This document shows positions 15,231-21,983 of a stretch of DNA of 23,350 nucleotides, piece after piece. A program made the translations under genes and the position numbers. A model generated the notes under the pieces. That model made no database searches, was not told the origin of the DNA, and saw only the letters and a list, made by a program, of their open reading frames with translations. The stretch's first letter is position 1, and each line of letters begins with the position of its first letter. Source of the stretch: Clostridiales bacterium UBA6981 (GTDB lineage Bacteria > Bacillota > Clostridia > Oscillospirales > Oscillospiraceae); contig DJYJ01000025.1 in assembly GCA_002450075.1 (NCBI GenBank), positions 1 to 23,350 of the forward strand, in the 5' to 3' direction.

Positions 15231-16208
15231 TCAATGGCTGGCGGAATGGGAAGCGGAGGCCGTGCTGCTGATGATGATCATCATGAGGATCATCGTAATG
15301 ATCGCAAGCTCGACCGAGGCGGCCATCATCGCGGAAGCGCCGAGACTCTCCTCCCCGGAGAGAGAAGCGTGCACCATCTGCACGGCGAACATCCGCCGGC
15401 ACTGTCTCCCGACGCCGAAGATCCCGCGGAAGGGCTTGTGCTGCCGGAGAAGATCGTCCGCCTCACAGATCCGCTCGACCAGCGCGTCGGCGGGCAGCGG
15501 GGAATCGGCCAGGAGCCCGAGGATGGCGAGCCTGCTTCCTCCGCCTAGCGAACGCCGCGCGGCCTTCAAACCGGCTGCGAGCGCGCACAGCTTTTCGACC
15601 TTGCCGTCCGCGCCTCCGCCGCGAATGGCGAGAATGTGGCTGAGCATCTGCAGCGTGTCCCGCTCGGCGCGCAGCTCCTTGCGGAGCAGCGCATAGATCT
15701 CCTCGGCCTCGGCGTAAACGGCGGAGGCGTCTTGGCCGGACGCCGCCATCAGCGCGGCAAAGGGCAGATCGTTCTCGCTTGTCAGCCACGGGTGGGCGTC
15801 TTTCATTTCCTTGTAGATCTGCTTCGTCTTTTCCGCGAGTCCTTCGCCGTCGCTCTGCTCGGCGAGGATCATGGCGGCAAGAACCGTCTGCTCGCCGCTG
15901 AAGAAGGTCTTGAGTTTTTTATACTCGCTCTCGAGCCGATCGAAATAGCGCGCGGGATCGTCCGCAAGCGCCATCTTGCAGCGCACGAGGAGCTCGTCCG
16001 AGCCGCGGAAGTTGGAGAAAATCCCGGCCTTGCTTTTCAGCAGCTTTTTGCACTCCTTTATTCTCTCCATATCGGGCGTTCTGCCGGAGGCAAGATAGAT
16101 CCCCGCACAGGCGAGGTTCATCTCCGTGAACTCCCACTTGTTGCCTGATGCGAGAATGCGATAATTTTCCACCAGGTCAAGGCATTTGCTCTCGATTTCC
16201 CGATTCAT
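15231..16208 (-). CDS. DUF4003 family protein
   Basis: A 325-residue, mostly helical soluble protein that I recognise as DUF4003 from the N-terminal layout (ILASGNKWEFTEMNLACAGIYLASGR, then KAGIFSNFRGSDELLVRCKMAL). The middle holds repeated helix pairs with ALMAAS and LSHILAIRGGG segments. The C-terminus turns hydrophobic (ASVELAIITMILMMIII) and ends in a Ser/His/Ala-rich tail, which may associate with the membrane or, more likely, be a buried helix. No enzyme motif is visible. It lies 63 nt after the YdcF-type gene stop and just before the C39-like gene, as part of the same leftward group. Confidence 0.75.
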   Translation of the reverse strand: MNREIESKCLDLVENYRILASGNKWEFTEMNLACAGIYLASGRTPDMERIKECKKLLKSKAGIFSNFRGSDELLVRCKMALADDPARYFDRLESEYKKLKTFFSGEQTVLAAMILAEQSDGEGLAEKTKQIYKEMKDAHPWLTSENDLPFAALMAASGQDASAVYAEAEEIYALLRKELRAERDTLQMLSHILAIRGGGADGKVEKLCALAAGLKAARRSLGGGSRLAILGLLADSPLPADALVERICEADDLLRQHKPFRGIFGVGRQCRRMFAVQMVHASLSGEESLGASAMMAASVELAIITMILMMIIISSTASASHSASH

Positions 16209-16271
16209 TTTTTCCGTCCTCTCTTTCTCATAAGCTTGTGACCATCGCGCTCTGCCCCTCAGACAGCCGGA

Positions 16272-17144
16272 TCAGGACAGCGGCGGCAGCTCGTGAATGT
16301 CATAGGTGTCAAAGTAGATGTCAAACGCGGTGTCCGTATCGCCTTCAAGCTCGATCAGCGCCCCGGCCTGGAACATGGTCGAAAGGCTTCCGGAGGGCGC
16401 TCTCCAGGCGGCGTTGGAAACGACGCGCATGGTCTCGGCGCCGGCCTGCTCCGCGCGCAGGATCGCCTCCGCCTCGAACAGAAGCGTGCCCGTCGCGATG
16501 TGATAGTCACTCGACACGATCGCAAGCGTATTTACCTGCGGGTATTTCTCCGCCAGTATGTTATAGGTGAAAATGGCATTCTGCGCTGTGGTGAGAGATC
16601 GATCCTCCGCGATGACGCGCTCCGGCGCGACGCCGTTTTCGATCAGCCACTGCGCCATCCTCCCGGCCTCGGTGGCGGTTTTATCCTCCGACGCCGTCCC
16701 GCCGCCCGTGCAGACGATCAGCGCGTTGGGGTATTTCTCCGCGCTCCTTTTGGCGACCTTGAGACGCTCGATCAGCTCGTCGCGCATCGTCCCGTCGGGC
16801 TGAAGCTGAAAGCCGAGCACGACGATGCACAGCTCGTCTGTGTCCGGCAGACCGTCCGGCAGCACGCCCTCGTGTATCGTCAGATCCGAGTTCGCGTTTT
16901 CCCAAACGGCCATGATGTTCTCCCAGCGGTCGGCCGCGTCGGCGTCGACGGATCGCAGCTCTTTGAGCAAGGCCTTGATGTGCCCTTCCGCCTCCTGCCC
17001 GTAGCTTCCGTAGTCGACCACCAGCTCCTCGATAATCTCACGGCTGTCCCGCTGCTCTTTCTTCTCTCCGCAGCCGACGCAGGAGCAGACGACGGAAAGC
17101 AGCAGGAGGAGACATAGCATGCGAATGGAAAGCTCTCTTTTCAT
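16272..17144 (-). CDS. YdcF/SanA (DUF218) family lipoprotein
   Basis: 290 residues. The N-terminus is a lipoprotein signal (MKRELSIRMLCLLLLLSVVCSCVGC), with Cys25 the likely lipidated residue. From ~100 a DUF218 domain follows: LCIVVLGFQLQPDGTMRDELIERL, IVCTGGGTASEDKTATEAGRM, the family EDRSLTTAQNAIFTY motif, and VSSDYHIATGTLLF with the conserved histidine. Members of this family (YdcF, SanA, ElyC) affect envelope integrity; the biochemical reaction is uncertain. It has an AAGGAG site and an extended -10 promoter at 17181-17186. It is first of the leftward group with DUF4003, C39-like and PLP-enzyme genes. Confidence 0.85.
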   Translation of the reverse strand: MKRELSIRMLCLLLLLSVVCSCVGCGEKKEQRDSREIIEELVVDYGSYGQEAEGHIKALLKELRSVDADAADRWENIMAVWENANSDLTIHEGVLPDGLPDTDELCIVVLGFQLQPDGTMRDELIERLKVAKRSAEKYPNALIVCTGGGTASEDKTATEAGRMAQWLIENGVAPERVIAEDRSLTTAQNAIFTYNILAEKYPQVNTLAIVSSDYHIATGTLLFEAEAILRAEQAGAETMRVVSNAAWRAPSGSLSTMFQAGALIELEGDTDTAFDIYFDTYDIHELPPLS

Positions 17145-17180
17145 AGCGATGCTCCTTGATCGATAAATAGATTTTATCTT

Positions 17181-17186
17181 ATCATA
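17181..17186 (-). promoter_or_regulatory. Extended -10 promoter of the YdcF-type operon
   Basis: TGGTATGAT on the minus strand (extended -10) about 37 nt before the start codon. The -35 region is weak, as is common with extended -10 promoters. Confidence 0.55.
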
Positions 17187-17204
17187 CCATATCCTGCGTT
17201 AGAA

Positions 17205-17252
17205 GAAAAGCCCGCAGCGAAGGGAAAGACCGACCGCTGCGGGTGAGCTTTT
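17205..17252. terminator. Bidirectional terminator
   Basis: CCCGCAGCG (17211-17219) pairs with CGCTGCGGG (17235-17243). On the minus strand it is followed by CTTTTCTTCT and on the plus strand by TGAGCTTTTTT. It lies after the Sel1 remnant stop and before the YdcF-type promoter. Confidence 0.75.
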
Positions 17253-17300
17253 TTACACTTTTCAATAAAATCCGCGCGCGAAAAGACACACTTTTCAATA

Positions 17301-17549
17301 TCAACGCGACCGCAGCTCCTGCGCCCACTGATAGTATTCCTCGGCTTTTTCTTCATCCTTCTCGACGCCGTACCCCGCTGCACACATCACGCCCAGATTG
17401 CCCATCGCGTCGGGGGTTCCGAGCGCGGCGGCTTTGGAATAATAATCGAAAGCCTTGTTGTAATCCGGCGCTCCTTCCTTCGGGGCGTAATAGGTGTCGC
17501 CAAGCCACAGATAGGTATAGACATGGCCTGCTTCTCCCGCTTTTTCATA
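17301..17549 (-). pseudogene. 5'-truncated Sel1-repeat protein remnant
   Basis: About 82 codons of Sel1/TPR-type repeat: YEKAGEAGHVYTYLWLGDTYY, then FDYYSKAAALGTPDAMGNLGVMCAAGYGVEKD, ending QELRSR. The AxxGxxxAMxxLGxMxxxGxGVxxD consensus is plain. The open frame continues upstream only by running through the tRNA-Gln terminator and tRNA gene. There is no in-frame ATG or GTG with a ribosome site at the head of the homologous part, and the first repeat is cut. This looks like the tail of a longer protein left after a deletion or insertion next to the tRNA. Confidence 0.7.
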
Positions 17550-17593
17550 CGGACATAAAACGCGGCAAAAGGGTGCTGATTTGGCCGAAAACA

Positions 17594-17630
17594 AAGAAAA
17601 TCGGCTTGAATCGTAACGATTCAAGCCGAT
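17594..17630 (-). terminator. tRNA-Gln terminator
   Basis: A 14-bp perfect stem (ATCGGCTTGAATCG at 17600-17613, CGATTCAAGCCGAT at 17617-17630) with a 3-nt loop, followed on the minus strand by TTTCTTTG. It starts 4 nt after the tRNA 3' end. Confidence 0.88.
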
Positions 17631-17633
17631 ATC

Positions 17634-17707
17634 TGGCAGCGGGAGAAGGATTCGAACCCTCACATACGGAGTCAGAGTCCGCTGTGCTACCTTTACACAA
17701 TCCCGCT
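17634..17707 (-). tRNA. tRNA-Gln (anticodon CTG)
   Basis: All arms fold by hand: acceptor AGCGGGA/TCCCGCT, D stem GTGT/GCAC with loop AAAGGTA, anticodon stem GCGGA/TCCGT with loop CTCTGAC (anticodon CTG, reads CAG), a 4-nt variable loop, T stem GAGGG/CCTTC with TTCGAAT, discriminator G, and an encoded CCA. 74 nt. It has its own promoter and terminator. Confidence 0.96.
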
Positions 17708-17720
17708 AAACGCAAAAGCT

Positions 17721-17748
17721 ATTATACAGAATAATTCGCGATTGTCAA
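17721..17748 (-). promoter_or_regulatory. Consensus promoter of tRNA-Gln
   Basis: On the minus strand TTGACA (17743-17748), 16-nt spacer, TATAAT (17721-17726): both boxes perfect. The expected start is about 7 nt upstream of the mature tRNA 5' end. Confidence 0.92.
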
Positions 17749-17807
17749 GGATTTTTTTCGTCTCTTTTTCCGCCCGGCAAACAGGGGAGAGCGGGCGCGG
17801 TACGGCC

Positions 17808-18245
17808 TTATTCGATCGCCAGCAGTCTTACGCTCTCGACGCCCTCAACGGCTTCCAGCGAGCGTGTCAGCGTTTCGATCGTGCCGGACATGGAGCCGAG
17901 ATCGATCGAGAGCGTCACGCTGGCCTTGCCGAGCACGGGCAGACTCTGCGTGATGGTGAGAATACTGGCCCCCGCGCCGAAGATGCGCGCAAGCACGGCG
18001 CTGAGCACACCCGGCTGGTGGTCAAGCATCAGCTCCAGCACGGCCTTGCGGCTTTCGGCAACGGCGGAGGGAGCAAACACATGATCTTTATATTTGTAAT
18101 AGGTGCTGCGTGAAATGCCGACGCGGCGCACAGCCTCGCTGACCTCGCGGACCTTGCCGCTCTCGAGCAGCCGCTTTGCCTCCAGCACCTTTTCAAAATA
18201 GTCCGGCAGAACGCTCTTGTGGACGATCAGATAATTTTCCGGCAT
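17808..18245 (-). CDS. HTH-ACT domain regulator (UPF0735/PheB-like)
   Basis: 145 residues. The N-terminal part is a helix-turn-helix-like region (VLEAKRLLESGKVREVSEAVRRVGISRSTYYKYKDHVF, about 19-56). The C-terminal ACT domain starts RKAVLELMLDHQPGVLSAVLARIFGAGASILTITQSLP and ends GVESVRLLAIE. ACT domains bind amino acids, and this family is linked to aromatic amino acid metabolism by its PheB name, but the ligand is unproven. The ATG at 18245 is chosen for its GGGGAGG site; the frame is open further upstream across the promoter. It is divergent from tldD, and an 11-bp inverted repeat overlaps its promoter, consistent with self-regulation. Confidence 0.88.
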   Translation of the reverse strand: MPENYLIVHKSVLPDYFEKVLEAKRLLESGKVREVSEAVRRVGISRSTYYKYKDHVFAPSAVAESRKAVLELMLDHQPGVLSAVLARIFGAGASILTITQSLPVLGKASVTLSIDLGSMSGTIETLTRSLEAVEGVESVRLLAIE

Positions 18246-18291
18246 GGAAAAACCTCCCCGGGACGGCAAAACCCGTTTTCCGCCCGCTTTC

Positions 18292-18320
18292 ATGATACAC
18301 ACACCGCGGCAAAAATACAA
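18292..18320 (-). promoter_or_regulatory. Promoter of the HTH-ACT gene
   Basis: On the minus strand TTGTAT (18315-18320), 17-nt spacer, TATCAT (18292-18297), about 47 nt upstream of the start codon. Confidence 0.65.
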
Positions 18321-18336
18321 GTGTCTTTTTGCCGCG
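18305..18336. promoter_or_regulatory. Candidate operator over the HTH-ACT promoter
   Basis: A perfect 11-bp inverted repeat, CGCGGCAAAAA (18305-18315) and TTTTTGCCGCG (18326-18336), spacer 10 nt, so half-site centres are 21 nt apart (two helical turns). It covers the -35 box and part of the spacer of the minus-strand promoter. A dimeric regulator bound here would block that promoter. Confidence 0.5.
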
Positions 18337-18367
18337 AACAGCGCGGAGGCCAAATCACACACGGCGG

Positions 18368-18396
18368 TTGAAAAACGGTTGAGCTCATGGTAAAAT
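18368..18396 (+). promoter_or_regulatory. Promoter of tldD
   Basis: TTGAAA (18368-18373), 17-nt spacer, TAAAAT (18391-18396). The in-frame ATG at 18387 lies inside this promoter, which supports the later GTG start of tldD. Confidence 0.65.
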
Positions 18397-18434
18397 CTGA
18401 CCATCAAAATGAAGAAAAAAGGAAACGATCAGAA

Positions 18435-19868
18435 GTGAAAGCACCCTTTTCCCCTTATCTTGACGCGATCGCGCCGGGACTGAAAAAGCTGGTGGCGCTG
18501 CTCCGGGAGGACTTTGATTATGTCAGTGTCCTGTCCACGGATTCCGTCGGCTTCACCGCGTCGATCTCGCAGCGTGCCAAGTCTGTCAACCACTCCACGA
18601 TGATGACCGAGCGCGGCAGCGTCGTCCGCGTCAGCCGCGGCGGGCTGTACAGCGAGTATGCCTTCAACCGCTTTGATCCCGATCATCCCGAGCTCACCGC
18701 CGCCGAGGCGCGGCGTGTCCTCGGCGAACAGTTCTCCCTGCTCGCGGAGACGGCGAGCGCCGTATATGAGACGCCCGCCCTGCCCGACGAGCCCTGCGCC
18801 TTGCGCGAGGAGATGGAGACCGGCCTGCTGCCGGAGGAGACGGATCTCGCCGCGCTGGTCGAGAAGCTCTCCGAAATGTCGGCGCGCGGCGTCGCGGCGA
18901 GCGAGTACGCCATCGACTGCCGTCTGCGCGCCCAGTCGACGCACGTCTGCAAGCTGTTCCTGACGGCCAATCGCGACATGCGCCAGAGCTACGTCTTTTC
19001 CGAGGGCGTCGTCATGCCGCTCGTTACAAAGGACGGCCGGGTCGAATTCGGCTATGAGGGCGTGTCCGGCCGCGAAGGGCCGGAGATCTTCGACCGCCTC
19101 TCGGACAAGGTCGAGTCCGTCGTGAAGAGCGCCGAGGAACTGCTCTCGGCCGAGCGGATCGAGCCCGGCGAATACGAGGTCATCGTCTCGCCCGAGGTCA
19201 GCGGCCTGATCGCGCACGAGGCCTTCGGCCACGGCGTGGAGATGGATATGTTCGTGAAAAACCGCGCGCTCGGCGCGGACTATATCGGCAAGCGCGTCGG
19301 CAGCGATCTTGTCACGATGCACGAGGGCGCCAAGCCGGAGATCGAGGTCGCGAGCTATGCCTTCGACGACGAGGGCACGCTTGCCCACGACACGGTCGAG
19401 ATCCGAAACGGCATCCTCAAAACCGGCGTGTGCGACGCGCTGAGCGCGCTGAGGCTTGGCGTTGAGCCGACCGGCAACGGCAAGCGCGAGAACTTCGAGC
19501 ACAAGGTCTACACCCGCATGACCAACACGGTCTTCGAATCCGGCGACAGCACGCTTGAGGAGATGATCGCCACGGTCAAATACGGCTATTTACTCAAAGG
19601 CATGCAGTCAGGCATGGAGGACCCCAAGCACTGGGGCATCCAGTGCATCATCGACCGCGGCTATGAGATCCGCGACGGGAAATTGACCGGCAAGGTCGTC
19701 TCGCCGATCGTCATGACCGGCTATGTACCGGAGCTGCTCGGCTCGATCTCGATGCTCAGCCGCGACCACGAGCTCTTCGGCACCGGCGGCTGCGGCAAGG
19801 GACACAAGGAATGGGTCAAGGTCTCGGACGGCGGCCCCTATATGAAGGCGAAAGCGAGGCTGGGTTAA
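18435..19868 (+). CDS. tldD: TldD metalloprotease subunit
   Basis: 477 residues from the GTG at 18435, close to the usual ~480 of TldD. The zinc site HEAFGH is at 261-266 within SGLIAHEAFGHGVEMDM; the C-terminal GSISMLSRDHELFGTGGCGKGHKEWVKVSDGGPYM is the family end with the conserved cysteine. TldD and TldE form a heterodimeric peptidase that degrades unfolded peptides and matures some peptide products in the cytoplasm. The GTG start follows AAAGGA by 11 nt; the in-frame ATG at 18387 is inside the probable promoter and is not favoured. The stop abuts the tldE ATG directly. Confidence 0.93.
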   Translation: MKAPFSPYLDAIAPGLKKLVALLREDFDYVSVLSTDSVGFTASISQRAKSVNHSTMMTERGSVVRVSRGGLYSEYAFNRFDPDHPELTAAEARRVLGEQFSLLAETASAVYETPALPDEPCALREEMETGLLPEETDLAALVEKLSEMSARGVAASEYAIDCRLRAQSTHVCKLFLTANRDMRQSYVFSEGVVMPLVTKDGRVEFGYEGVSGREGPEIFDRLSDKVESVVKSAEELLSAERIEPGEYEVIVSPEVSGLIAHEAFGHGVEMDMFVKNRALGADYIGKRVGSDLVTMHEGAKPEIEVASYAFDDEGTLAHDTVEIRNGILKTGVCDALSALRLGVEPTGNGKRENFEHKVYTRMTNTVFESGDSTLEEMIATVKYGYLLKGMQSGMEDPKHWGIQCIIDRGYEIRDGKLTGKVVSPIVMTGYVPELLGSISMLSRDHELFGTGGCGKGHKEWVKVSDGGPYMKAKARLG

Positions 19869-21157
19869 ATGGAAAACTTCATTCTGGATCTGCTGAAGAA
19901 AAGCGGCGCCGACGGCTGGGCCGTCCGGGACGAAATCCGCACGGGCTGGGAGTTTTACTTCATCCGCCACGCGCTCGACCAGAACCGCGTCCGCGAAACC
20001 GAGCATATCACGCTCACGATCTACAGGGCGTTTGAAGAGGACGGAAAGAAATATCTCGGCAGCGCCTCGGCCGAGCTTGCCCCCACCGCGACGGAGACGG
20101 AGGCGGAGAAGCTGATCCGCTCGCTGCTCTTCGAGGCGGGGCTGATCCGCAACCGGGCCTATACGCTCAATCCGCCGCGCGGCGACGCCGCGACCCCGGC
20201 CGCCGCGCCGGAGCTCAGGACGATCGCGGGCGATTTCCTGCGCGCGATGAGAAGCGTGGAGGAGAGCGCCGAGGCGGATATCAATTCCTATGAGATCTTC
20301 ACCGACAGCGTCTGCCGCCGCCTCGTCACCTCGACGGGCATCGACGTGACGGACGTGTATCCCTCCTCGATGGCGGAGGTCGTCGTCAACGCGCGCGACG
20401 ACAGGCGCGAGATCGAGCTCTACCGCATGTATAAATCCGGCAGCTGCGACGCCGCGGGGCTGAAGGCCAACGTCGAAGAGACGCTGCGCTTCGGCCGCGA
20501 CAAGCTGCGCGCGGGAAAGACCCCGGCGCTGGGCAAGTGCGACGTCGTGTTCTCCACGGACGACGCGCTGGAGATCTATGACTATTATATCGACCGGATG
20601 AACGCCGGCATGGTCTATCAGGGGATCTCCGCTGCGAGATCGGCAAAGCGGTGGCCGAGGACAAGGGCGGCGACAAGCTGACGGTCCGCGCGGTAAAGAC
20701 GCTTGAAAACTCCTCGCACAACGGTGCCTTCGACGACGAGGGCGCGCCGGTGCGCGACATGACGATCATCTCCGGCGGCGTGGCCGAGAACTTCTACGGC
20801 AGACGCATGTTTGCCCAGTATATCGGGCTGGAGGACAGCTTCTCTCCCGGCAACTTTGTCGTCGAGGGCGGCGGGAAGACCGCCGCGGAGCTGCGCACGG
20901 GCAGGTTCCTCGAGGTCGTCGAATTCTCCGATTTCCAGGTCGACACCGCAAGCGGCGACATCGCCGGCGAGATCCGTCTGGGCTATCTCCACGACGGCGA
21001 CAGCGTCTCGGTCGTCGAGGGCGGCTCGGTGTCCGGCACGCTGCGCGAGCTCGGCGGCGCGATGCGTTTCTCGAGCGAGCAGAAGCAGTATAACAATTAC
21101 CTCATCCCCGCCGTCACGCGCCTCTGCGGCGCCAGCATCACCGGCGCGGAGGGCTGA
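19869..21157 (+). pseudogene. tldE: TldE/PmbA subunit split by a frameshift
   Basis: Two pieces in different frames together make one PmbA/TldE protein of about 430 residues. The first (19869 to the stop at 20681) is homologous up to DRMNAGMVYQGIS. The second resumes as RCEIGKAVAEDKGGDKLTV in the -1 frame and runs to 21157, with the family's SPGNFVVEGG and a C-terminus YLIPAVTRLCGASITG. The switch lies at 20628-20631, in ATCTCCGCTGC, and is explained by loss of one base (for example one C of a CCC run). No slippery heptamer with a stem-loop is evident, so programmed shifting is unlikely. TldE carries no metal site but is needed for TldD function. It may be a real inactivation or a sequencing error. 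Confidence 0.88.
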
Positions 21158-21175
21158 TGTAAAAACAACAACATA

Positions 21176-21250
21176 GGACAGGGGACGGTTCCATGTCCCG
21201 CCGTTCTTAGCTTATCCGCTATAAATGGGACAAGGAACCGTCCCCTGTCC
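21176..21250. repeat. Inverted pair of the GGGACAGGGGACGGTT repeat
   Basis: GGACAGGGGACGGTTCC (21176-21192) and its exact complement (21234-21250) face each other across 41 nt. Each unit can also fold by itself through GGGAC-8 nt-GTCCC. The arrangement is like a REP doublet (BIME). It lies between tldE and the AT-rich gene. Confidence 0.85.
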
Positions 21251-21280
21251 CATCCCCAAAGTTATAGGAGGTGGATAAAA

Positions 21281-21823
21281 ATGAATTTATGCGAAAGCCT
21301 GTTTAAATCATACTTTCACAAAGACTTCGGTCGAGAGGAATTAATCGAGAAGACTGGGCTAAAAAAACCTGGATTTGCAGAGTATGTTTTAAAAACAATC
21401 AAGGCCGTCCATGAATTGAGAGATAAAAAAATGCTCGATTATTTGATTTATATACTCTTTATTATGGATGAGACTCTTCCAGATGCTCGCAGAAAAGACC
21501 TACCTCTTTTTGTGAGTGTCTTGGACGAATTGTTGATTGAATCTTGGCATGACCAGCACGAGAATATTGTCACTTTGTTGGAACGGATCTCATCGATTGA
21601 AAGCCTGGAGTATTTTTTTAAAGCTATTGATCTTCGACCGCCCTATCTTTCTTGGGATGACAACTATTCATTTGGAGTGAAGTGTGTGCGGGCTCTATAC
21701 TATGTGGGAAAGGAACTGTCAGCGCCCTACTTGGAACAGTTGTGCGACCACCCCAACGAGACGATACGAGCTATGGCACAGAAGCAATTGTCGAAACTAG
21801 AAAATGGGACAGGGGACGGTTAA
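21281..21823 (+). CDS. HEAT-like helical protein of unknown function, probably acquired
   Basis: 180 residues, all-helical in appearance, with no signal peptide. The C-terminal part (GVKCVRALYYVGKELSAPYLEQLCDHPNETIRAMAQKQLSKL) looks like a HEAT/armadillo helix pair; the N-terminal KTGLKKPGFAEYVLKTIKAVHELRDKK is also helical. I do not recognise the family. The size and HEAT-like tail resemble immunity proteins of polymorphic toxin systems, but no toxin gene is present, so this is only a suggestion. Base use is clearly more A/T-rich than the flanking genes. A strong TAGGAGGTGG site precedes the ATG. The last residues (ENGTGDG) and the stop codon come from the first direct repeat copy at 21801, so the original 3' end has been replaced. 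Confidence 0.75.
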   Translation: MNLCESLFKSYFHKDFGREELIEKTGLKKPGFAEYVLKTIKAVHELRDKKMLDYLIYILFIMDETLPDARRKDLPLFVSVLDELLIESWHDQHENIVTLLERISSIESLEYFFKAIDLRPPYLSWDDNYSFGVKCVRALYYVGKELSAPYLEQLCDHPNETIRAMAQKQLSKLENGTGDG

Positions 21824-21893
21824 TGCGTGTGAGGGTTACAAAATGGGACAGGGGACGGTTAATGAAGGGGTGTGGGACAGGGGACGGTTAATG
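21801..21893 (+). repeat. Three direct copies of the GGGACAGGGGACGGTTAATG repeat
   Basis: Copies at 21801-21825, 21840-21864 and 21873-21893 share TGGGACAGGGGACGGTTAATG exactly; the first two also share the leading AAAA. Start-to-start spacings are 39 and 29 nt. The core is the same as in the inverted pair at 21176-21250, so the AT-rich gene is bracketed by this repeat family. Confidence 0.9.
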
Positions 21894-21895
21894 CG

Positions 21896-21917
21896 AAAAA
21901 AGAAGGGGTAAGCCCCT
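21896..21917 (-). terminator. Second hairpin terminator downstream of the transposase
   Basis: On the minus strand AGGGG-CTTA-CCCCT is followed by TCTTTTTTCG. It lies between the repeats and the IS110 transposase. Confidence 0.6.
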
Positions 21918-21929
21918 GAAAAAGGCCGC

Positions 21930-21956
21930 AAAAAACCAAGCCCTGTCTCACAGAGC
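21930..21956 (-). terminator. Terminator of the IS110 transposase gene
   Basis: On the minus strand GCTCTGT-GAG-ACAGGGC (7 bp, one G-T pair) is followed by TTGGTTTTTT, 28 nt after the transposase stop codon. Confidence 0.65.
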
Positions 21957-21983
21957 AGCAAATCCTATGACAAAGGGTAGAAC

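Noticed and set aside
15208..15402. Longer N-terminus for the C39-like gene (start at 15402)
   Set aside because: The extra 64 residues overlap the DUF4003 coding end and are a His/Asp/Arg-rich out-of-frame reading; conserved-looking sequence begins at 15210.
17760..17807. Hairpin CGCCCG...CGGGCG after the HTH-ACT gene as a terminator
   Set aside because: On the transcribed strand it is followed by an A run, not a T run, so it does not fit an intrinsic terminator for that gene.
18429..19502. 357-codon minus-strand frame opposite tldD
   Set aside because: tldD is certain from its HEAFGH site and length; the opposite frame shows no family features.
20625..20640. Programmed frameshifting in tldE
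   Set aside because: There is no X XXY YYZ slippery site and no evident downstream stem-loop; tldE is not known to use recoding.
21812..21895. Repeat copies look like ribosome site plus start codon (AGGGGACGGTTAATG)
   Set aside because: The frames opened by these ATGs are short, made of repeat sequence and differ between copies, so the resemblance is probably chance.
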